Positions 15,142-22,246 of a stretch of 42,552 nucleotides of DNA are shown here, piece by piece. Under the pieces are notes generated by a model. The model saw only the letters and a program-made list of their open reading frames with translations. It did no database searches and was not told where the DNA came from. Position numbers and translations under genes: made by a program. Positions within the stretch are counted from its first letter, which is position 1, and every line of letters begins with the position of its first letter. Source of the stretch: Deltaproteobacteria bacterium (GTDB taxonomy: Bacteria; Desulfobacterota; BSN033; WVXP01); the NCBI GenBank assembly GCA_019308905.1, contig JAFDHF010000033.1:1-42552 (forward strand), read 5' to 3'.

Positions 15142-15273
15142 TCAGACGAATCTCCGATCGATCCTCCTGAGCATCACTTCCAGTCTCTTCAAGAATTCCT
15201 TCACCCTCTCATCCTTGTCAGAGAGCCGCTTGTATTGTCTCTTCTTTCGAGACTCCTGGCCTTGCTCGAGCAT
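15142..15273 (-). CDS. Possible small basic helical protein (43 aa)
   Basis: An ATG at 15271-15273, preceded by GGAGTTGAAGAG, opens 43 codons ending in TGA at 15142-15144. The product is highly charged, with a predicted helical stretch DERVKEFLKRLEVMLRRID. It overlaps no other gene and lies upstream of the secreted-protein gene on the same strand. A 7-bp hairpin (GACGCCT/AGGCGTC, 15120-15143) overlaps its stop codon. No family is recognised; the case for translation is only the ribosome site and amphipathic pattern. Confidence 0.35.
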   Translation of the reverse strand: MLEQGQESRKKRQYKRLSDKDERVKEFLKRLEVMLRRIDRRFV

Positions 15274-15457
15274 CTCTTCAACTCCGGACAGGTCTGTTTT
15301 TTAGAACTGGGGACCTCATCGATTATCTTGAACCGGGATCTATGCATCTTTCATACCAGGTCTGGTCAAGCGGCGGCCCGGACACAGTCGACTGCCATGG
15401 ACTCTGGCCCGATATTTGCTTAACGGATGTCAGCCCAAAGGGGAGATGACCAGCCCG

Positions 15458-16828
15458 ATGAAGCAGATTGGAAAAAGCAGAAAAGCCTTTGTCGAAAAGA
15501 TGGGGACAGTAACCATCAACATGGAGGAGTATGAGCACGCCGGGGCTGACACTGACGTTCTGAAAATGGTGATAGACAAGATCGAAGATCTGCCGCCCCT
15601 GCCTTTGATTGTGCACAAGATCTTGAACGTGACGCAGGATGAGAACTCAGACACAGGCGAACTGGCCAAGGTCATCTCAAATGATCAGGCTCTGACGGCC
15701 AAGGTCTTGAGAATCGTCAACTCCCCGCTTTATCATGTCTCGACGTTGGTGACCTCCATCTCTCATGCGGTAACCCTGCTCGGATTCCGGGCTATTAGAA
15801 ATCTTTCCATGGGCCTTTCGACGATAGAAACCTTTGGACAGTTGGAGGAAAACCCCTTTCTGCCGAGACAGAGATTCTGGGAACACTCCCTCGCATGTGC
15901 TCACTGTTGCAAGGCCATAGCCGATAGGATTCGCCACAGGTTTCCTGACGAGGCCTTTGTGGGGGGGCTGCTCCATGATATCGGGAGAATGGTTTTCGAC
16001 CAGTTCTTTCCCGGCTCCTTCACCGTCGCCCTGCAGGAGGCCTATGCCAGTAGGAAACCCCTCTTGGAACTGGAAACAGAAGAGATCGGCATCTCTCACA
16101 CCTTGGTGGGGAAACTGCTCCTCCAAAAATGGAATCTGCCCCCCTCCCTGGCAGATGCCGTGGCCAACCATCATAACCCTTCCCTGAAGGAGGGAGCCGA
16201 TCCTTCCAGGGCCGATGTCTCCCTTATCATCATGGTGGCGGACATCCTGACGAAAATCGCATGTATCGGGTCCGGAGGTGACAGCTATGTCCATATCCCT
16301 GGGCACGAGATCTGGAAGTCGATAGGCCTGGAGGAAGGGGACTACCTGCCGATTCTCTTCAATCTCTCTGAACAGGTCGAAGAGATCAAGGGGTTCTTTG
16401 GGATAAAGGAGGTTTCCTCTTCTTCTCAACCCTCCCCTCGGATCGGAGAAGAGGGAAAGCCTCCGAGGCTCGCCTTCTACTGGGAGAACAACGGTGAGTC
16501 CCCCGTGCCGGTGAGGCTCATGCTGCAACGCTTCTTCACGGTCAAGTCCTTTCCAATAGACGACGACATCAGGGGGAGTATCGAAGGCTTCAGCCCGCAC
16601 ATCCTGTTTGTCGACCTCTCCTTCGAAAAGAGCACTCAGGGGATCTCGGAGGCGGTCAAGGCCTACCGGAGTGCAACAAAGGGGCCGGTCGTCTTTCTGC
16701 TTTCCAAGAAGATCTCCCAGGAAACAAGGGAGAGATCGGCCAAGATCGGAATCTACTTCCTTTCAACCCCCTTCTCCCCCCAAGAGGTGTCAGACTGCCT
16801 TTGCCAGGTGGACCTTAACAACCAATAG
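15458..16828 (+). CDS. HDOD domain protein with degenerate C-terminal receiver
   Basis: This protein of about 456 aa has an HDOD domain at about 35-235 (LPPLPLIVHKILNVT, SPLY, GFRAIRNLSMG, GLLHDIGRMVF, VANHHNP). HDOD proteins are signalling modules related to HD phosphohydrolases; here the HD of GLLHDIG is kept, though the longer HD-GYP motif is absent. After a linker, the last 110 residues resemble a receiver: strand ILFVDLSFE, VVFLLSKK, and FLSTPFSP, where the conserved lysine before P is replaced by threonine. So it is probably not phosphorylated normally. The start is uncertain: TTG 15416, ATG 15446 and ATG 15458 are in frame; AAGGGGAG lies about 12 nt before 15458. It stands divergent from the kinase operon and could be part of the same signalling system. 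Confidence 0.85.
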   Translation: MKQIGKSRKAFVEKMGTVTINMEEYEHAGADTDVLKMVIDKIEDLPPLPLIVHKILNVTQDENSDTGELAKVISNDQALTAKVLRIVNSPLYHVSTLVTSISHAVTLLGFRAIRNLSMGLSTIETFGQLEENPFLPRQRFWEHSLACAHCCKAIADRIRHRFPDEAFVGGLLHDIGRMVFDQFFPGSFTVALQEAYASRKPLLELETEEIGISHTLVGKLLLQKWNLPPSLADAVANHHNPSLKEGADPSRADVSLIIMVADILTKIACIGSGGDSYVHIPGHEIWKSIGLEEGDYLPILFNLSEQVEEIKGFFGIKEVSSSSQPSPRIGEEGKPPRLAFYWENNGESPVPVRLMLQRFFTVKSFPIDDDIRGSIEGFSPHILFVDLSFEKSTQGISEAVKAYRSATKGPVVFLLSKKISQETRERSAKIGIYFLSTPFSPQEVSDCLCQVDLNNQ

Positions 16829-17013
16829 AGGGACGTCGAGGCGCTTTCCGGTCCCTATCAGTCTCTCTCCCATGGGAACCTGACAGCAACCCTGCCGGCA
16901 GACCACCCGTTCAAACCGCGTCTTACCGGGATCAATAAAAGGGCAGACCCGCAGGTCCAGTCGATTCGCGGGTTACAGAAACCTCCGGAGGGTCGCAACC
17001 CCCGATGGATTTG
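16829..17013 (+). other. Intergenic stretch with several small hairpins
   Basis: No gene is seen here. AGGGAC 16829-16834 pairs with GTCCCT 16851-16856 just after the HDOD stop codon and may end that transcript, though no T-run follows. Further on are the palindrome CTGCCGGCAG, an ACCCGC/GCGGGT pair, the palindrome CCTCCGGAGG and GGGT-CGCA-ACCC. Confidence 0.3.
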
Positions 17014-17022
17014 TGTTATCAT
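17014..17022 (+). promoter_or_regulatory. Extended -10 promoter candidate
   Basis: TGTTATCAT is an extended -10 element (TG, one base, then TATCAT). No good -35 box lies upstream, which such promoters can do without. The predicted start is near 17029, about 36 nt before the ATG at 17065. Confidence 0.4.
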
Positions 17023-17064
17023 GCATTTAAACCTCGATCGATTCCAAAGAAGATGGAGGAGAAC

Positions 17065-17730
17065 ATGAATTCCTCAAGGGGTTGGATGATCCTCGAGTTC
17101 ACGGGTTTTGTGCTGGCTCTGAGTATTCTGCCCTCCTTCCTGCCCTCTCGAATATTGGCCGAATCTCGACCGGAGAGCGACGCCTTTTTCGAAAGGGCGG
17201 AGCCGGACAGAACTCGATATGATAGAACAGCAGGAGAGCTCATCTACAAGTGGACCGATGAGGATGGAAACCTCTGTTTCACGAACGATCTGGCAAGAGT
17301 TCCTTGCGGGTTCCGGAATCGGATCGAGACCGTCGAACTACCCCTGCAATTGGAAGAAGAGGCCGGCATGGCTGTTGAGCCACCCGGACAGCAAGGGAAT
17401 CCTCTTCCAGCTTCACCGAGTATCGAAGAGGCGGATGGAAGCGCCGGGAAAAGGGACCCGGCCTCTCGAGGGCCCTGTCTTTACAGAGAGATCCCCTTTG
17501 ATCAGTTCATACGGATAAGGGTGGGAATGGATGAGGCCGAGGTACTTTCAAGACTCGGCCTGCCCAGCCTAGTGACTCCCAGCGATTACTTCTACGGCGA
17601 ACAGGCACGTTACAAGTATAGGATCATCAGACTGATCTATCTGGGAAATCGAGACCTGAACCAGAAAACCACGGTCGTCGAGATCCGAAACGGCACGGTT
17701 GTGGAGGTAAAGCGTATATTCCCCTTCTAG
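17065..17730 (+). CDS. Secreted protein with DUF4124-like and SmpA-like segments
   Basis: This protein of 221 aa starts at ATG 17065, which has GGAGGA five bases upstream; the frame is open earlier but without ribosome sites. A signal peptide or anchor (GFVLALSILPSFLPSRILA) comes first. Next is IYKWTDEDGNLCFTND, the DUF4124 signature found at the N-terminus of many envelope proteins. After a proline-rich linker, the C-terminal half has IRVGMDEAEVLSRLGLPS, a phrase typical of SmpA/BamE-like or DUF2845-type small outer-membrane domains, followed by tyrosine-rich strands. It probably acts in the periplasm. Exact function is unknown. It lies between the HDOD and nicotinamidase genes with 170 bp on its 3' side. 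Confidence 0.75.
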   Translation: MNSSRGWMILEFTGFVLALSILPSFLPSRILAESRPESDAFFERAEPDRTRYDRTAGELIYKWTDEDGNLCFTNDLARVPCGFRNRIETVELPLQLEEEAGMAVEPPGQQGNPLPASPSIEEADGSAGKRDPASRGPCLYREIPFDQFIRIRVGMDEAEVLSRLGLPSLVTPSDYFYGEQARYKYRIIRLIYLGNRDLNQKTTVVEIRNGTVVEVKRIFPF

Positions 17731-17900
17731 TAGGGAGTTTTCACACGGAGAAAGGCGCTAAAGAGCCCTTGCCACGGACCATGTGCAGCCGCGAAGGAGC
17801 CGGCTCTCGTCGATTCGCGTGGAGGCATCTCCCAAATGACGGCTCAAGCCATATGGTTCTCGCTCTTTAAGGGTCGTACCATCCAGAGGGAGGCTAAGCC

Positions 17901-18566
17901 ATGCCGGAAGAGAAGACAGCCGTCATTGTTGTCGACTTCCAGCGGGACTTTATCCAAGTGACAGAGGGCGCTCTGGCCGTTCCAGGCACCGACCAGGGGT
18001 TTGTCCAAAGGGTTCAAGAGAGCACTCAGATGTTGAAACGAGCCGGCCTTCCGGTCTTTGCAACACAGGACTGGCATCCTCCCGATCACGTCTCGTTTTT
18101 CACAACCCACAAAGGAAAGAAACCCTTCGACGTGATCTTTCTCAGGGAGAGGCAGCAGTTGCTCTGGCCTCCTCATTGCGTGCAGGGTACCGAAGGAGCG
18201 GCGCTCATGATCGATGAGCGGCTCCTCGACGCTATAGTGAGAAAGGGGACTGCGGTCGACTTTGACAGCTACTCGGGCTTCCAGGATGAGGGCGGCCACC
18301 GGACCGAGCTGCACGGCCTTTTGCAGGAAAGGGAAATTTCCAGAATCGTGGTCTACGGGATCGCAACGGACTACTGCGTCAGGGCTACCGTCCTCGACGC
18401 GGTCGATCTGGGCTACCAGGTGATGCTGGTAAAGAGCCTTACCAGAGGAGTTGATCCAAAAACCACCCTAGCCGCCCTTGAAGAGATGGAGCAGAGAGGG
18501 ATAATCCTGTCAAACGAGGTAGATCTGCAAGAGATACGCTCATGGGGTTCTATCAGTAAGAGATAA
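17901..18566 (+). CDS. pncA: Nicotinamidase / isochorismatase-family hydrolase (PncA type)
   Basis: This 221-residue enzyme would convert nicotinamide to nicotinate for NAD salvage. The catalytic triad of the family is visible: D12 in VVDFQRDF, K115 in VRKGT, C159 in ATDYCVRATVLDA. A metal site D57-x-H59-xxx-H63 in DWHPPDH is the PncA arrangement, which separates it from other isochorismatase-like enzymes. FDSYSGFQDEG also matches. Length is close to that of bacterial PncA. The ATG at 17901 follows GAGGGAGGC. It is convergent with the Lrp-type gene, with 17 bp between them and no visible terminator. Confidence 0.9.
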   Translation: MPEEKTAVIVVDFQRDFIQVTEGALAVPGTDQGFVQRVQESTQMLKRAGLPVFATQDWHPPDHVSFFTTHKGKKPFDVIFLRERQQLLWPPHCVQGTEGAALMIDERLLDAIVRKGTAVDFDSYSGFQDEGGHRTELHGLLQEREISRIVVYGIATDYCVRATVLDAVDLGYQVMLVKSLTRGVDPKTTLAALEEMEQRGIILSNEVDLQEIRSWGSISKR

Positions 18567-18583
18567 GTCTGTCCTGTACCCGC

Positions 18584-19030
18584 TCAGAGGGTCAATCTGG
18601 TCTCTTCTTTCATGGTGGATAGGACTATCTCTGAGGTTGCATTGGTCACTCCCTCGATTTCCCCCACCTTTCTCGTCAAGAAATGATCCAAGGCCTCTGT
18701 GTCTTTCACTCTTACCTTGAGGATGCAGGAATGATCCCCCGTGATCCTGTGGCACTCCATGACCTCCGGCAGTTCGTTGATCCTCGAGATGAAAAGAGGA
18801 AAATATTTCGGATACTGGATGGAGACACGGACAAAGGCCGTAGTCGTCTTGCCCAACTTCTTCTCGTCGAGAATGGCCACGTATTTCTTTATGTAGCCTC
18901 TGCGGTGGAGCTTCTTCAATCTCTCGGAGACCGATGGGGAAGAGAGCTTGACCTTTCTCGCGATCTCAAGCACGGTCGTTCGGCCGTTGTCCTGGAGAAG
19001 ATCCAGGATCTGTCGATCGATGGCGTCCAT
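18584..19030 (-). CDS. Lrp/AsnC family transcriptional regulator
   Basis: This 148-residue regulator starts MDAIDRQILDLLQDNGRTT, the standard Lrp/AsnC helix-turn-helix N-terminus, with the recognition helix around SSPSVSERLKKLHRRGYI. A C-terminal RAM ligand-binding domain follows (FVRVSIQYP, ITGDHSCILKVRV). Such proteins sense amino acids and assemble into octamers. The frame also has an ATG at 19054, but the candidate -10 box at 19055-19060 touches it, so the message should start after it; ATG 19030 has GGGGTGG upstream and is preferred. A 15-bp palindrome lies just beyond its -35 box, fitting autoregulation. The target genes are unknown; amino-acid-related genes at 3.6-10.8 kb are candidates only by theme. 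Confidence 0.92.
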   Translation of the reverse strand: MDAIDRQILDLLQDNGRTTVLEIARKVKLSSPSVSERLKKLHRRGYIKKYVAILDEKKLGKTTTAFVRVSIQYPKYFPLFISRINELPEVMECHRITGDHSCILKVRVKDTEALDHFLTRKVGEIEGVTNATSEIVLSTMKEETRLTL

Positions 19031-19054
19031 CAAAACCACCCCTTTCTCCTGCAT

Positions 19055-19103
19055 ATTCTACCTATGTTTTGATGGAATGGCAAACAAACCTAAAGAAATT
19101 AGG
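19055..19103 (-). promoter_or_regulatory. Promoter and candidate operator of the Lrp-type gene
   Basis: On the minus strand TAGAAT (19055-19060) and TTTGCC (19079-19084) are 18 bp apart. Immediately upstream is the palindrome CCTAA-AGAAA-TTAGG (19089-19103). Lrp/AsnC operators are typically about 15-bp AT-centred palindromes of this kind, so it may be the autoregulatory site. Confidence 0.4.
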
Positions 19104-19270
19104 GAAAATCCCCCCGGTACATCATATGATCGCCGAAGGGTCTTTGTTATTCTGGCTCTCTTGAGGGATTTATCCGGAAAAGCGAGGTGGTTCCGCAGGG
19201 GTTACTACCGGGAGGTTCACAGGCAGAGCAAACGCCAACGAATCTGAGCAACTATTTGATGATACAAGAA

Positions 19271-19346
19271 TACCCCCGGCCGGACTCGAACCGGCGACAC
19301 AGGGATTAGGAATCCCTTGCTCTGTCCGTTACTGAGCTACGGGGGC
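19271..19346 (-). tRNA. tRNA-Arg, anticodon CCT
   Basis: The 76-nt minus-strand sequence folds as a complete tRNA. The acceptor is GCCCCCG with CGGGGGT (first pair G-U) and discriminator A. The D-stem is GCTC/GAGC. The anticodon stem is AGGGA/TCCCT with loop TTCCTAA, giving anticodon CCT. The variable loop is GTGTC, and the T-arm is GCCGG-TTCGAGT-CCGGC. CCA is not encoded. The anticodon reads AGG arginine codons, which are frequent in this window. Confidence 0.95.
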
Positions 19347-19365
19347 ACAACTGGACAACCATGGC

Positions 19366-19394
19366 ATGATATCCCCCGACCCGGTTCTTGTCAA
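19366..19394 (-). promoter_or_regulatory. Promoter of tRNA-Arg
   Basis: On the minus strand TTGACA (19389-19394) and TATCAT (19366-19371) are 17 bp apart, placing the start near 19359, about 13 nt before the mature tRNA 5' end. Confidence 0.7.
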
Positions 19395-19484
19395 TACCAC
19401 CTTCGCAGGAGACGCCTCCATCGTCGAGCCGGACAGTACACCCGACTTATCGACTCAGATGCCGGGGCCCATCAGCTTTCTGGC

Positions 19485-19679
19485 CTATTTGCGTCTCGTG
19501 CCCCTCACAAGCCAACCCGCAACAATCCCGATAAGAAGAGCGATCAAGACCATCAGGGCCCAGGACATCGACACCTTCCAGAAGAGAAGCCGCACCTGCA
19601 CGGTTTCGGTGTTCTGGACGACGAAGACGATGACGAGAGCAATGAGAACCCCGGAAACTATACTCTTGACCTTAGCCAT
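19485..19679 (-). CDS. LapA-domain small membrane protein
   Basis: This 64-residue protein has two transmembrane helices separated by a short strand with VQNTETVQVRLLFW, the pattern of LapA (DUF1049) proteins. In E. coli LapA works with LapB in controlling lipopolysaccharide synthesis; short stand-alone homologues are common and less understood. The ATG at 19679 follows GGGGGGAACC. It sits between the TrkA-type gene (98 bp upstream on the same strand) and the tRNA promoter. The C-terminal GTRRK is cytoplasmic and basic. Confidence 0.85.
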   Translation of the reverse strand: MAKVKSIVSGVLIALVIVFVVQNTETVQVRLLFWKVSMSWALMVLIALLIGIVAGWLVRGTRRK

Positions 19680-19777
19680 GGTTCCCCCCCATCAGTGTAT
19701 GCAAGAAACCCTTCCCTCGCTCCTCCACAGTGACAACCCCTGCCGCTGCATTGCCGCCTCTAAGCCTCGCCTGCGGT

Positions 19778-20428
19778 CTAACCCTTGATCTTGTCGATGT
19801 CTTCCGGTCTTCCTAGAGCCAGCAATATGTCGCTGTCCTTTACCGTGAACGTTCCTCCAGGGTTGAGAGTCATCTTTTCCGGAATGAGGCTCCTCACCCC
19901 GATTATGTTGATGTTGTACTTGCTTCTCAACATAAGCTGGGCTAGGGTCTTCCCGATGAACTCCTTGGGCGGGGCTATTTCAACGATGTTATATTCCTCG
20001 GTAAGAGGGAGATAGTCGATGAGGTTCGGAGAAAGCAGAGTCTTGGCCAGTTTCTTTGCCAAGTCTCTCTCAGGGAATATGACCTCCGTGGCCCCTATCT
20101 TTTCCAGGGCTCGCCCATGATCCTCGCTTATGATCTTCACGTATATGTTCTCTATGTGGAGGTCTCTCAGGTAAAGGGTAACCAACACACTGGCGCTGAT
20201 ATTGTTTCCCAGACTGACGATCACGATATGGTCCTTATCGATACCTATTGATTCCAGGACAGTCTTGTCGGTGGCATCTCCCACCAGAGCATAGGAACAA
20301 AACTCCTGGAGGCGTTGTACCCTCTCCTTGTCCCGGTCCACCCCGATGACTTCCCTTCCCTCCTCAAAAAGACTCTTGGCCAGATAGAAACCGAAATTCC
20401 CCAGGCCGATGACGACGAATTTGCTCAT
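19778..20428 (-). CDS. trkA: Potassium uptake regulatory subunit TrkA/KtrA
   Basis: This 216-residue protein has a single RCK unit: RCK_N with the nucleotide motif GLGNFGFYLAKSL and acidic VDRD at the end of strand two, then RCK_C ending LALGRPEDIDKI. It has half the length of E. coli TrkA and matches the KtrA/short TrkA type. It should bind ATP/ADP or NAD(H) on the cytoplasmic face and gate the TrkH-type channel encoded immediately upstream. The ATG at 20428 lies 12 bp downstream of the trkH stop, so the two are co-transcribed. Confidence 0.93.
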   Translation of the reverse strand: MSKFVVIGLGNFGFYLAKSLFEEGREVIGVDRDKERVQRLQEFCSYALVGDATDKTVLESIGIDKDHIVIVSLGNNISASVLVTLYLRDLHIENIYVKIISEDHGRALEKIGATEVIFPERDLAKKLAKTLLSPNLIDYLPLTEEYNIVEIAPPKEFIGKTLAQLMLRSKYNINIIGVRSLIPEKMTLNPGGTFTVKDSDILLALGRPEDIDKIKG

Positions 20429-20440
20429 CCCTCTCCTTTC

Positions 20441-21823
20441 CTACCCGACGATGATATTCTCCTCAACATACTGGTATCCACCCTTCCTTACCCTTCTCGC
20501 CATGGCAAAAGCCAGGGTCAGGGGGCCCAGGCGGCCAACGAGCATCAGGACGATGATTATCAACTTGCCTGCCACATCCAGACCGGCTGTCACTCCCATG
20601 GAAAGCCCCACAGTTCCAAAGGCCGATACGGCCTCGAAGAGGTACTCGAGAAATAGCCCCCGGCTCTCCATGTGGCTCGTATTGCCGAGTTGGGTGATAA
20701 GAAGAAGCACCGTCACCACGATGACAGCCAGAAGGGAGGCCAGTATGATCGAGACCGAACGCGACACGGTCTCGCTGGGAATGGTCCGCTTGAAGATATT
20801 GGCCTGATCCCTTCCCCTGTATCGGTTGACGGCCAGCGAAACGAGCGTGGCCAGATTGGTTGTCTTTATCCCTCCCCCACATGAACCGGGAGAGGCTCCG
20901 ATAAACATGAGGAGAACGAGAATGAAGCAGGTGGCATTGCTCAGATCGACCGTGGGAATGGTATTGAAGCCGGCCGTCCGACTGGTCACGGACTCGAAAT
21001 ACGAGGCGAGCACCTGTCTGCCCAGAGAGAGGTTCTGCAAGGTGTTGCCCCGTTCAACGGCGAATACGACAAGGGTTCCAAAGACGATCAGTGCCAGAGA
21101 TGTCGCCAGGACCACCTTGGAATGGAGGGAGAGACGAAATTGCCGCTTCCTTCTGAGTCCCGTCTCGAGTACCTCCCTCAGGACGATAAAGCCGATTCCT
21201 CCCAGGATGATCAGCGAGGTGATTGAGAAGTTCACCAGAAGGCCCTCTTTGAAGTCGACCAGACTGTTGGGGAAGAGCGAAAAACCCGCATTGCAGAATG
21301 CCGACACCGCATGGAACAGGGAGAGATAGAGGGCCTTCACCAAGGGGAAGGAGCCTTTCCATCCCAGGAACAGAACAACAATTCCAGCCGATTCAATGAC
21401 GATCGTGTAAAGGAAGACCGATTTCAACAGCATGTAGATGTTTCTTATGGGAAGCTGCGAAAAGGTATCCTGGATGATCCTTCTGTCGCCAAAGCCTATT
21501 GAACGCCCGAGAAGCAGGTAGAAAAAGACAGAGAAGGTCATGATCCCCAATCCACCTACCTGGATCAGGACAAGGATGATCACTTGGCCAAGGGGACCGT
21601 AGAATGTACCGGTGTCTACCACGGTCAACCCAGTTACGCACACGGCAGAGGTGGCCGTGAAGATCGCGTCGATGAGAGAGGCGGGTCTGCCCCTGGCAGC
21701 GGCTGGCATGTGGAGCAGGCTGGATCCCACAGCGATGAGAAGGACGAAACTGAGAACAAGACTTCTCTCGGGTGTGAGCAACCGACCTCTGAGACGACTG
21801 GAAGGGTGCTGCATCTCCTTCAC
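20441..21823 (-). CDS. trkH: Potassium transporter TrkH/KtrB
   Basis: This 460-residue membrane protein has four pore-loop repeats with the selectivity-filter glycines: AVCVTGLTVV, FCNAGFSLF, SRTAGFNTI and FGTVGLSMG. Many hydrophobic helices surround them. It forms the K+ channel-like translocator with the RCK subunit encoded next. Start: the frame opens at GTG 21823; ATG 21814 is an alternative, and neither has an ideal ribosome site. Its message would begin near 21947 from the promoter at 21954-21983, giving a leader of about 125 nt with hairpins and a terminator-like structure. Confidence 0.93.
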   Translation of the reverse strand: MKEMQHPSSRLRGRLLTPERSLVLSFVLLIAVGSSLLHMPAAARGRPASLIDAIFTATSAVCVTGLTVVDTGTFYGPLGQVIILVLIQVGGLGIMTFSVFFYLLLGRSIGFGDRRIIQDTFSQLPIRNIYMLLKSVFLYTIVIESAGIVVLFLGWKGSFPLVKALYLSLFHAVSAFCNAGFSLFPNSLVDFKEGLLVNFSITSLIILGGIGFIVLREVLETGLRRKRQFRLSLHSKVVLATSLALIVFGTLVVFAVERGNTLQNLSLGRQVLASYFESVTSRTAGFNTIPTVDLSNATCFILVLLMFIGASPGSCGGGIKTTNLATLVSLAVNRYRGRDQANIFKRTIPSETVSRSVSIILASLLAVIVVTVLLLITQLGNTSHMESRGLFLEYLFEAVSAFGTVGLSMGVTAGLDVAGKLIIIVLMLVGRLGPLTLAFAMARRVRKGGYQYVEENIIVG

Positions 21824-21843
21824 ACCCTTTCTTCATATGAAAA

Positions 21844-21936
21844 GACCGTCCCTGCTTTCAGGGACAAAGCCGGATCCGGAGAGCTCTGAATCTGCCGATA
21901 GGGGGAAGCCGAAGACTGCGTGCAGGTCGCGGCTTC
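21844..21936 (-). promoter_or_regulatory. Structured trkH leader with terminator-like hairpin
   Basis: In minus-strand reading, the leader first makes a hairpin GAAGCCG/CGGCTTC (21905-21911 with 21930-21936) whose interior pairs further. Next come palindromes near AGAGCTCT and CCGGATCCGG, then GTCCCTG-AAAG-CAGGGAC (21848-21865) followed by GGTCTTTT. The last looks like an intrinsic terminator about 20 nt before the start codon. The layout suggests transcription attenuation. It does not match the c-di-AMP riboswitch consensus I know. Confidence 0.45.
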
Positions 21937-21953
21937 AAAACCTCTACCAGGCA

Positions 21954-21983
21954 TTTATACTTCTCTCCATGGCATCCAGTCAA
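21954..21983 (-). promoter_or_regulatory. Sigma-70 promoter for trkH-trkA
   Basis: On the minus strand TTGACT (21978-21983) and TATAAA (21954-21959) are 18 bp apart, each five of six to consensus. Confidence 0.6.
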
Positions 21984-22014
21984 CCCCGGTCTCTGTCGAT
22001 TCTCCCAGCAAAAG

Positions 22015-22106
22015 CGGGGAATTCTCACGGTTCCCCGGGAATCCCCGGCCACCTCCGCAAGGGAGCCGGGACCAGGGAGGGCCTTGCATGAAGAATTCGA
22101 GCAAGG
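22015..22106 (+). repeat. Three consecutive hairpins in the trkH/treZ divergent region
   Basis: CGGGGAA 22015-22021 pairs with 22031-22037. CCCGGC 22044-22049 pairs with 22065-22070. CCTTGC 22082-22087 pairs with 22101-22106. All arms are perfect. No gene lies in 21824-22246. If the treZ message starts upstream of here they would lie in its leader; I could not place a treZ promoter. Confidence 0.45.
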
Positions 22107-22246
22107 AGAGGTGGCTCCGGAGCAGAGGGACAGGAGGATAGCGCTTGATTTTTTACCCCGATCCGTGTTGCAATAAGACCGCATGACCGGTCTGGAGAGA
22201 TTCTTGGAGCCGGCTGAGGGGAAAGGCGATACCGGGTAAACGAGGC

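Noticed and set aside
15677-16600. 307-codon minus-strand frame over the HDOD gene
   Set aside because: Antisense shadow; the sense protein has clear HDOD motifs.
21824-21953. trkH leader as a c-di-AMP (ydaO) riboswitch
   Set aside because: The conserved ydaO blocks I know are absent and the leader is too short, although other attenuation remains possible.
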